Source: Victivallales bacterium (GTDB lineage Bacteria; Verrucomicrobiota; Lentisphaeria; Oligosphaerales; Oligosphaeraceae). Taken from it: a DNA stretch of 10,335 bases. The notes below the pieces were generated by a model, which worked only from the letters and a program-made list of their open reading frames with translations, searched no databases and was not told the DNA's origin. Position 1 is the first letter of the stretch. The number at the start of each line of letters is the position of its first letter. Position numbers and translations under genes: made by a program. Location: NCBI GenBank assembly GCA_017615955.1, contig JAFZZD010000525.1, forward strand, positions 1 through 10,335, given 5' to 3'. Of this stretch, positions 7,401 to 10,335 are shown piece by piece.

Positions 7401-10079
7401 ATGAAACCGCCCATTGATGTCATACCCACCGCTGGTGTAAATGCCGTTGACGGTAGTGTAATTTGCCACTCCCCCTTCCAATACGCCCATGTATCCATCA
7501 TAGTTTACGATAGTATAATTGGCTATTCCACCGTCATGGACACGAAGTTCACCATCCTGATTCACTGTAGTGTCACTCACCACACCACCATCGACATCAA
7601 GATATCCTTCAGCAGCTACAATCATGCCACTTGCCATGCCGCCCTGATAGACGAAAGCCTCTCCGCCAGCCATGACGGTCGTGTCATTCGCTACGTCACC
7701 GTTCCAAATCTCAAGCACACCAGAACTTACAACGACACCGCTGTGAACTTGGCCATCTGGAGCCTCCTTCGCAGAAAGGTTTGTGGTGTCAAACTGAACT
7801 ATTGTGACAGACTGCATTTCACGCCAGGCATTGCTATAATAATATACGCCTCCCCACTCCATTCGGCAATCATGCCTGTAAGTGTCATCGAAGATGATTT
7901 CATTTGTCAGAGGATCATATCCATAGCCGAGCATGGAATGGCCCTCCACGCTGACCATGACCAGGCGTCCCGAGTCAATCTCGCTCATGTAGTCATCGAA
8001 ACTGAAGCTGCCGCCGTTGTTGTCGGTCAATACTGTCATTGTCGCAGCCGTATCCAATTGGTAGCCCGCCTGCTGGACATACATGGAGAGGCCATAAAGC
8101 AGGTCGGAGTATTTTGCAGGCACATCCACGGAAATGCCGCCTCCTGAACGATGTTCTGTGAAATCGTACTGGCTGATGTCCTCAAGGCTGTCGTAATACA
8201 AGGATGTGGAAAGATCCTCATTTCCGCGCCAGTACTGGCCCGTGCCAAGATAGTCGGCTATGCAGTTCCACGCCGAGACATTCAATTCAGTGGTATTCCC
8301 CACAAATGTATATGGATATTCATGCGCGGGAGTGGCGTCCACAAACCTTGAGACGTATTCAGGCGAGGCAATCGCCCGCCCCAAGACCGTGTCAAACGCA
8401 TCCATGTCGTATGCGTTGCCGTCAAGACCGCGGGCATTAATCTCCGCCGTGCCTTCAATCAGGTTGGAGACGTCATATCCCATATAGCCAAAGCGGTCAT
8501 AGTACCCCAGCATCATTCCAATGACCGTTGCTGTGCAGCCATACATGTATTCAGCCTGAGGAACGCTGTACTGGACATAGACAGGCAAGAAGTCGCCCAC
8601 CGCAAAACGCTCGACATCGCTCCACTCGGAATAGTTCCCTGCCGCATCAAATGCGCGTATCTGGCAGTAGTAGATGCCCTCGTCCAGCCCAGAGAGCTGG
8701 TATGATGTGCCTTCCACCGTGACACCGTTGCCATTCAATGTTCTGGATGTGCCGTAGCGGAACTGGTATCCAAGCACGCCCACATTGTCGCTGGCAGCGT
8801 CCCAAGTTACAGTGACATTGGCTTCCTCCACATTCGCCTCAATCCAGTCACCAAGGACTGGCGCCGTCCAGTCAGACGTGTTGCCGCCACTGCCTGAAAT
8901 GCGCAAGGTCAGATTGCCGTCGCTCTGCCTCAAGGCATAGCCAACGCCATCGGAGACAAGCATGTCCCCATTCACCGTCATCACACCCAATTCCGCGCCA
9001 CTTTCGTTTTTCAGGGTAATTGTCTTATTGAATGCTGCTGCGCCTTGGGCAATCTTGTAAATACCATAATCCTGCGATGAGTCCACAGTGATGACGAATG
9101 TGCCGCCTTGCACTCCCCTTACACCGACATAATCTTCATTATACCAGGGTATGCTTACGAAGAAGTCATCATCGGTCTTATGCGTTTCAACGTGGAAATT
9201 GAATATTGCATTTGACGCATCAATTCCATCTTCCACTACATAGATTTGTGATGCGTCATACAGGTCTATGCTTCCAGAAAAGACGGCACCACCATAAATG
9301 TATGCATAGCCAGAAGAATTGATTGTCAAACCATTGATTTCTCCATAGCCAATCAGACACCCCCGCGAGGTAACGACAGTGCTGTTGGCCACGCCTTCCT
9401 CATACACCGTCATAAGCCCTTCCTTTTCAACTGTGTTCCTGTTGGCAGTTCCGCCACTAAACACATGTAACCCATCAAAACCGCACCACTGGGAGTGAAC
9501 AATGGTATCATTTGCCGTACCACCGCTATAAACCTCCAGACGCCCATCCGGCCTAATCGTCGTGCTATGCACTGTACCTCCACCAGAAACACTGAATACG
9601 CAATAGGCGTCAGCTATAGTGTTATACACACATCCACCATTGACCATCAAATATCCAGGCCTCCAGTCATCGTTTTCATTATATCCACTAACAATGGTAT
9701 TGATTGCAGTTCCCCCAGATTCGACATTGATGTAGATGCCTGGATTGATGACCAATCCCGAAGCAAAGCCATCTATGACTTCAAAGCATGAGGACAATGA
9801 AATGCCTTGAACATAAGTACCTGGGGCCATATAAATTACCAATTCTCCACCTTGTGATATGTGAATTTCAGTTGCTGTGCCGCCAGATTCCACCCAAAGC
9901 GCCCCACCGTCATTTACGAGGGTGCTGCTAGCGGTTCCCCCGCTGTAAACATGCAAATCGCCACCATCATTCACAGTTGTACTGTTCGCCGTGCCGCCGC
10001 TATAAACATACAAATCATCACCGTCATTTACAGTAGTGCTGTTCGATGTGACACCACTCACTATCCAAATTTGTGACAT
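1437..10079 (-). CDS. Giant AIDA-repeat surface/exoprotein with embedded C39-type cysteine peptidase and C-terminal PPC-like repeats
   Basis: A single uninterrupted frame of 2880 residues, very roughly 300 kDa. Order of parts by residue: AIDA-type repeats (1-285), linker and cap-like segment (286-400), FN3 (402-492), papain-fold peptidase (497-763; Cys515, His714, Asp731 or Asp732), second AIDA block (776-1241), cap (1288-1348), FN3 (1350-1442), a different solenoid-like region (1443-1805), cap (1806-1868), FN3 (1873-1961), three Ig-like repeats (1962-2206), five PPC-like repeats (2208-2880). AIDA repeats are known from adhesins and build a beta-helix; PPC domains usually sit at the C-termini of secreted proteins. 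The likely role is adhesion or surface structure with proteolytic or self-processing activity; that is inference. The start is fixed by AAGGAAG just upstream and by an in-frame TAG at 10095-10097. No signal peptide, autotransporter barrel, RTX motif or LPXTG motif is visible. AIDA regions look more AT-rich than the PPC regions. Confidence 0.93.
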   Translation of the reverse strand: MSQIWIVSGVTSNSTTVNDGDDLYVYSGGTANSTTVNDGGDLHVYSGGTASSTLVNDGGALWVESGGTATEIHISQGGELVIYMAPGTYVQGISLSSCFEVIDGFASGLVINPGIYINVESGGTAINTIVSGYNENDDWRPGYLMVNGGCVYNTIADAYCVFSVSGGGTVHSTTIRPDGRLEVYSGGTANDTIVHSQWCGFDGLHVFSGGTANRNTVEKEGLMTVYEEGVANSTVVTSRGCLIGYGEINGLTINSSGYAYIYGGAVFSGSIDLYDASQIYVVEDGIDASNAIFNFHVETHKTDDDFFVSIPWYNEDYVGVRGVQGGTFVITVDSSQDYGIYKIAQGAAAFNKTITLKNESGAELGVMTVNGDMLVSDGVGYALRQSDGNLTLRISGSGGNTSDWTAPVLGDWIEANVEEANVTVTWDAASDNVGVLGYQFRYGTSRTLNGNGVTVEGTSYQLSGLDEGIYYCQIRAFDAAGNYSEWSDVERFAVGDFLPVYVQYSVPQAEYMYGCTATVIGMMLGYYDRFGYMGYDVSNLIEGTAEINARGLDGNAYDMDAFDTVLGRAIASPEYVSRFVDATPAHEYPYTFVGNTTELNVSAWNCIADYLGTGQYWRGNEDLSTSLYYDSLEDISQYDFTEHRSGGGISVDVPAKYSDLLYGLSMYVQQAGYQLDTAATMTVLTDNNGGSFSFDDYMSEIDSGRLVMVSVEGHSMLGYGYDPLTNEIIFDDTYRHDCRMEWGGVYYYSNAWREMQSVTIVQFDTTNLSAKEAPDGQVHSGVVVSSGVLEIWNGDVANDTTVMAGGEAFVYQGGMASGMIVAAEGYLDVDGGVVSDTTVNQDGELRVHDGGIANYTIVNYDGYMGVLEGGVANYTTVNGIYTSGGYDINGRFHVGGGTANSTTVNAYGWLELDVSGTANDTIVNSSAGIDVYGIANRTTLNSGGYMYVGEEGTANGVIINQGAYVQFCGTAIDVVENGGMVDVVEGAHVTFASNVISGVVLEGCSTTIHSGTIASDVSIVEGTAEIFDGGVLNGGTASSDSVIYVYEGGLVENVSAFASNWTDGDGRYHFLSGSIIVSGGVANDNTLIDGGETYLESGGVANRTRVASGAELYVAGGGIANDTIVNNNGQIDISEAGTANATMVSGGGTMSIYSSGVANGTIMSTGGCVNVNSGGIANGIAASGGWVNVSSGGVVSSAIIGSGASMSLREGAIAYDLTVEQGGIVYSWPLGYMRGVLTIGGRVQDISGNGIVGVSSYIFNVQTQLGDAFLSFSSGGIAANANITIDVGNAWGNYTLVKGSLGNLSSATITVKSGEYSTAISANGSATLGDGRNVRLTKGTNAWNLAVTGTDNTPPLTPANLTSSIEENMLNISWEAVQDFSGVKYEMEYSRNEDFSNSSSKLFASPNASLSLSNGTWHWRLRSVDGAGNTSPWTNWSDAVIDFSKRLEGELTATETAYSDVTLAQGTSIKAYYPGCVQLPTGEYTVTLLGDNALSCSSIRNAAILFGDDAYWGDFCDGIVTFEGTNITLHSDVSNCITAAGIKGNNLTVNFNGAASGAESIVFEASNGSYGPGNFATGVQAAGNLTVNGDFGGTITGVLDCRGLNENRSGRMTGFDAEGDLVFNGGMDGQIYLAGYACAGSDAYGLYAGGGLTVNGDVGGIIMATAQNGSYGLYGDDALTASISGIVFAGKSSAANDKATLAEKLKHFGENSAELLGLAKSSYSVYTYGKAELAFTDEALVVGNIRVGSNSQISISSGASIYGDFTANGSTALQFVLDDASLEGTRWTMSKWSSYLSMSVNADDVSSDGAYSLVGAKDLSSVSGITMTVDGRTLNLKANDSVNVNGVTYSLANQKTSSKHTLVLTVSGSAMKDREVPVLNGQIQVQQGVGRNATLTWQAATDNVGVKGYELKWDGQVRTVEQTTYTMENITAGTHTCQIRAFDEAGNYSDWSAEQNVVFVDSAAPVLKSIVATPSEPTNQDVSIFVEYEDDFGICNVQYRFGDDDDWRAYDSQVLVTSNAIVSFRALDETGNVSDVTQFQVSNIDKEAPEAPTATASTTLPTNQDVIVTATFSEDTEQRQYSLDGQKWSAYTDGVAMAGNGTIYFRGIDAAGNVSDVTSCTVSNIDKVAPVVSNLDVSEPNADGIVTIALTASEPLSQLKYSWNGDDWVDFPGNELCVSERGIVSFLLVDAVGNETITEGYFVSTIIPTADDWTDLATNGPDSDEIGNFGVAEIGASFIEEIGKDDKIDYMAIELESAASLSFTVSSVNAAKFTIYQLLSKESKGVTTYSLKSMQATTLKANVATTTKNLLLEAGTYYIGVAANDKKSADELYTIAVSDKSVFFTEGDNSDDWTEMKTRGAEGLAATLGTVTAESGTLVEDGWVGYGDAIDYAAFTLDSAASLAFDLNATDAAKFTIYQLQSKVSKNVTTYSLKSLQSTTLKANVKATTKDLLLEEGTYYVAMEGTNAKKGGSADYTIALGAKSKFYTAGDNSDDWTTMKTAGAEGLEATLGVVTAESEILRNDGWVGFGDAFDYAAFTLGSAASLAFDLTSTDAAKFTVYQLQSKESKGVTTYSLKSLQSTTLKANVNATTKNLLLEKGTYYVAMESTSAKKGGDADYTIAASEKSAFFTGGNNDDDAWNAAELPDFGGEWEDWTGYGDAIDYRRMVLETPARLALDLAATDATKFTVWQLDAKTNKLKSIQATTLKANKDKTQYTASPKELLLNGGTYYISMECTTAKKGGSADFTVVYGDRYELFENCDNSNDTWKAVASNDAAAIGDVLNGWVGFGDTADFYKFEVAEAGKLSLTFDEETEAAVKAKQLKLSCLDAKGKAVSLAAFKDGSVASSKALAAGEYYLGITCTNVQKYDTSYNVSLGMLA
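1440..3458 (-). repeat. Five tandem PPC-like C-terminal repeats (residues 2208-2880)
   Basis: Units begin at residues 2208, 2348, 2491, 2634 and 2762, giving lengths of 140, 143, 143, 128 and 119. Each opens with DNSDDW or a variant, has a GWVGYGDAIDY motif, a strand such as AASLAFDL, TDAAKFTIYQL, a Ser/Thr/Lys-rich stretch ending in TTLKANV, and LLLEEGTYYVAME. The DAIDY...GTYYV frame is that of bacterial pre-peptidase C-terminal (PPC) domains. The extra SK-SKGVTTYSLKSLQ segment is an insertion relative to ordinary PPC domains. Units 2 and 3 are the closest pair; unit 5 is the most diverged and ends the protein with YNVSLGMLA. A 20-base DNA identity is shared by unit 3 (2368-2387) and unit 1 (3223-3242). 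Confidence 0.8.
3462..4196 (-). repeat. Three tandem Ig-like repeats (residues 1962-2206)
   Basis: Three units of about 80 residues. The first two share PTNQDV near the start; all share a sequence with a measured strand (VQYRFGDDDDWRAY, RQYSLDGQKWSAY, LKYSWNGDDWVDF) and FRA/FRG-xDxxGNVSDVT near the end. The first two close with VSNIDKxAP, which links unit to unit. This resembles bacterial Ig-like or chitobiase-type repeats used as stalks in surface proteins. They probably extend the chain between the FN3 and PPC-like parts. Confidence 0.75.
4197..4463 (-). other. Fibronectin type III domain 3 (residues 1873-1961)
   Basis: It begins DREVPVLNGQI, has LTWQAATDNVGVKGYELKW and ends IRAFDEAGNYSDWSA. 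It is strikingly close to FN3 domain 1 in both the DNVGV-GY and IRAFD-AGNYS motifs, which supports duplication of the surrounding module. Confidence 0.85.
4476..4664 (-). other. Cap-like segment 3 after the third solenoid (residues 1806-1868)
   Basis: The landmarks DGAYSLVGAKDLSS, ITMTVDG, VNVNGVTYSLAN and LVLTVSGSA match the order and spacing of caps 1 and 2, including the opening GxYxL and closing L-x-V-x-G. It is followed five residues later by FN3 domain 3. Confidence 0.6.
4665..5753 (-). other. Third, non-AIDA solenoid-like region (residues 1443-1805)
   Basis: This stretch lacks the GGTAN consensus but is rich in short strands ending in turns, such as NLTVNFNGAASG, NLTVNGDFGGTITG and LTVNGDVGGIIMA, where xxLTVNGDxGGxI recurs. 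That is typical of a beta-helix of the filamentous or autotransporter passenger kind. A locally helical insert, KATLAEKLKHFGENSAELLG, interrupts it near residue 1730. It ends in a strand-rich segment with IRVGSNSQISISSGASIYG. It is probably another solenoid closing the third macro-module; no named family was recognised. Confidence 0.5.
5754..6032 (-). other. Fibronectin type III domain 2 (residues 1350-1442)
   Basis: It begins NTPPLTPANLTSS, has LNISWEAVQDFSGVKYEMEY as the paired strands, and ends WHWRLRSVDGAGNTSPW. It is the most divergent of the three FN3 domains here, with the WHWRLR strand typical of FN3 domains in bacterial surface proteins. Confidence 0.8.
6036..6218 (-). other. Cap-like segment 2 after the second solenoid (residues 1288-1348)
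   Basis: The landmarks WGNYTLVKGSLGNL, ATITVKSG, SANGSATLG, VRLTKG and WNLAVTGTD line up in order with cap segments 1 and 3. It again lies between a beta-helix array and an FN3 domain. Descriptive name only; family not recognised. Confidence 0.6.
6357..7754 (-). repeat. AIDA-type repeat block 2 (residues 776-1241)
   Basis: About 24 imperfect units of 16-20 residues with the pattern hxVxxGGxANxTxVNxxG, for example LYVAGGGIANDTIVNNNGQ and FHVGGGTANSTTVNAYGW. Some units carry longer insertions (near IYTSGGYDING and ASNWTDGDGR). The block resumes directly after the peptidase domain with SGVVVSSG, the typical first unit of an AIDA array, so it looks like a second complete array rather than the continuation of the first. 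Predicted right-handed beta-helix. Confidence 0.9.
7791..8591 (-). other. C39-type papain-like cysteine peptidase domain (residues 497-763)
   Basis: The domain opens YVQYSVPQAEYMYGCTATV. Gln508 sits seven residues before Cys515, as expected for the oxyanion-hole Gln and the nucleophile of C39/C39_2-like papain-fold enzymes, and the helix after it (MMLGYYD) is also typical. The second half has VSVEGHSMLGYGYD with His714 as catalytic base, then IIFDDTY with Asp731 or Asp732 in the third position. All the usual catalytic residues are therefore present. The middle (about 540-690) is longer than in a minimal domain and was not matched to a family. C39 enzymes cut after double-glycine leaders; whether this one does is unknown. 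An alternative is a papain-like enzyme with another specificity. Confidence 0.8.
8604..8876 (-). other. Fibronectin type III domain 1 (residues 402-492)
   Basis: It begins SDWTAPVLGDW, has the FN3 core VTVTWDAASDNVGVLGYQFRY, cut here only by naming its ends VTVTWDAASD and GYQFRY, and ends with IRAFDAAGNYSEWSD. That last motif is nearly the same as IRAFDEAGNYSDWSA in FN3 domain 3, so the two are recent paralogues or under shared constraint. The domain is a spacer that presents the peptidase, which begins five residues later. Confidence 0.85.
8880..9077 (-). other. Cap-like segment 1 after the first solenoid (residues 335-400)
   Basis: The segment runs from YGIYKIAQGAAAF through ITLKNESG, VNGDML and YALRQSDG to LTLRISGSG. 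The same order of landmarks (GxYxL, an IT strand, a small NG or DG turn, a Y/V-x-L strand, and a final L-x-V/I-x-G strand) recurs after both other solenoid regions of this protein. It probably closes the beta-helix and links to the FN3 domain that follows. The name cap is descriptive; I do not recognise a named family. Confidence 0.6.
9225..10079 (-). repeat. AIDA-type repeat block 1 (residues 1-285)
   Basis: About 14 units, the first few on a 19-residue (57-base) period. The consensus is a short strand such as LYVYSGGTA followed by NSTTVNDGGD. Units 2 and 3 (residues 23-41 and 42-60) are the most alike in both protein and DNA. Later units are looser and carry insertions, for example around residues 125-145. 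This is the classic AIDA-I-type pattern, which folds as a right-handed beta-helix. In AIDA-I and relatives these repeats can be heptosylated on Ser/Thr, but no heptosyltransferase gene is in the window. The block starts at residue 4, so no export signal precedes it. Confidence 0.9.
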
Positions 10080-10084
10080 ATTAT

Positions 10085-10091
10085 CTTCCTT
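10085..10091 (-). promoter_or_regulatory. Ribosome binding site of the giant gene
   Basis: The minus strand reads AAGGAAG, then ATAAT, then ATG. An in-frame TAG at 10095-10097 lies just upstream, so this site decides the start and rules out an upstream signal peptide. Confidence 0.8.
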
Positions 10092-10126
10092 ATGCTAGTC
10101 TGTCAATCTTTCATTCAGGTTGAAGT

Positions 10127-10154
10127 AGTATAATTGTTAATTACATGATTGCAA
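10127..10154 (-). promoter_or_regulatory. Candidate sigma70-type promoter of the giant gene
   Basis: On the minus strand, TTGCAA (10149-10154, four of six matches to TTGACA) is followed after 16 bases by TATACT (10127-10132, five of six matches to TATAAT). The region is AT-rich. Transcription would start near 10120 and give a leader of about 40 bases. No experiment supports it. Confidence 0.5.
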
Positions 10155-10178
10155 TTATTGATATTAAGAAACACACAG

Positions 10179-10189
10179 TTATCCGATAA
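10179..10189. promoter_or_regulatory. Small inverted repeat upstream of the promoter
   Basis: TTATC and GATAA flank one central base. It lies about 25 bases upstream of the candidate -35 box. It could be an operator half-pair, or chance in an AT-rich stretch. No regulator gene is nearby. Confidence 0.2.
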
Positions 10190-10213
10190 TTGGGCTGGTA
10201 ACGCACTAGTTGT

Positions 10214-10290
10214 GCGCCTTGCGATAGTCCGTAGTAGCGACGGCGTCCTCACCGTCGCACCAAAGGTGCGCCTCATGCAAGGGACGTGCC
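10214..10290 (+). repeat. REP-like palindromic element upstream of the giant gene
   Basis: Same element as the copy at 1354-1430 but in the opposite orientation. CCGTAGTA is followed by GCGACGGCG, loop TCCT and CACCGTCGC, so the 9-base stem has one mismatch. The second hairpin is GCACC, loop AAA, GGTGC (10257-10269). It lies upstream of the candidate promoter and does not overlap it. Confidence 0.7.
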
Positions 10291-10335
10291 ACTATAGCGA
10301 TTTGCAACAGGCATGGCAATAGCGCAAAAGTACGC

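Noticed and set aside
6357..7754. Regular repeats as a possible CRISPR array
   Set aside because: The repeats are in frame, degenerate at third positions and translate to AIDA units, with no unique spacers between identical repeats.
7401..8147. Long open frame (248 codons) on the plus strand
   Set aside because: It lies wholly inside the giant gene, opposite the AIDA and peptidase regions whose protein motifs are clear. The antisense protein shows no recognisable domain.
6357..10079. Many N-x-S/T sequons, suggesting N-glycosylation
   Set aside because: The sequon is part of the AIDA consensus (GGTANxTxVN), so its frequency is explained without glycosylation, and no glycosyltransferase is present in the window.
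10291..10335. Possible gene or further element at the right edge
   Set aside because: Only 45 bases are left, with no start codon and ribosome binding site pair and no clear match to the repeat family.

Overview
The window holds two genes, both on the minus strand, plus a cluster of palindromic repeats. The larger gene (1437-10079) encodes a 2880-residue mosaic exoprotein. It is built from AIDA-type adhesin repeats, an embedded papain-like (C39-type) cysteine peptidase domain, FN3 and Ig-like domains, and five C-terminal PPC-like repeats. The smaller gene (71-1168) encodes a 365-residue lipoprotein with a TIM-barrel glycoside-hydrolase look. Giant AIDA/PPC proteins next to orphan glycosidase-like lipoproteins suggest a gut or host-associated Gram-negative bacterium, and from memory the style fits Lentisphaerota (Victivallales). 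No rRNA, tRNA or marker gene is present, so this placement is a weak inference.

Layout from right to left, in the direction of transcription: 10200-10335 carries one copy of a REP-like palindromic element. 10080-10200 is an AT-rich leader with a plausible sigma70-type promoter and a Shine-Dalgarno sequence. 1437-10079 is the giant gene. 1169-1436 is an intergenic region with at least three more full, degenerate or partial copies of the same element, and a promoter and ribosome binding site for the lipoprotein gene. 71-1168 is the lipoprotein gene. 1-70 is a short tail with two small hairpins.

The giant protein has a repeating higher-order plan. A beta-solenoid block, then a short cap-like segment, then an FN3 domain occurs three times (residues about 1-492, 776-1442 and 1443-1961). 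The peptidase domain (about 497-763) sits between the first and second of these modules. Three Ig-like repeats (1962-2206) and five PPC-like repeats (2208-2880) finish the chain. The protein starts without a Sec signal peptide. An in-frame stop lies five codons upstream of the ATG, so the start cannot be moved upstream. There is no autotransporter barrel and no RTX repeat, so the export route is not evident.

The two genes have separate ribosome binding sites and are 268 bases apart with hairpin-forming repeats between them, so they are probably separate transcription units. Both products are expected outside the cytoplasm, but nothing in the sequence ties them to one pathway. The best candidates for something not yet described are the adhesin with a built-in cysteine peptidase, its threefold macro-module, and the two-hairpin repeat family whose copies vary in a stem-preserving way.
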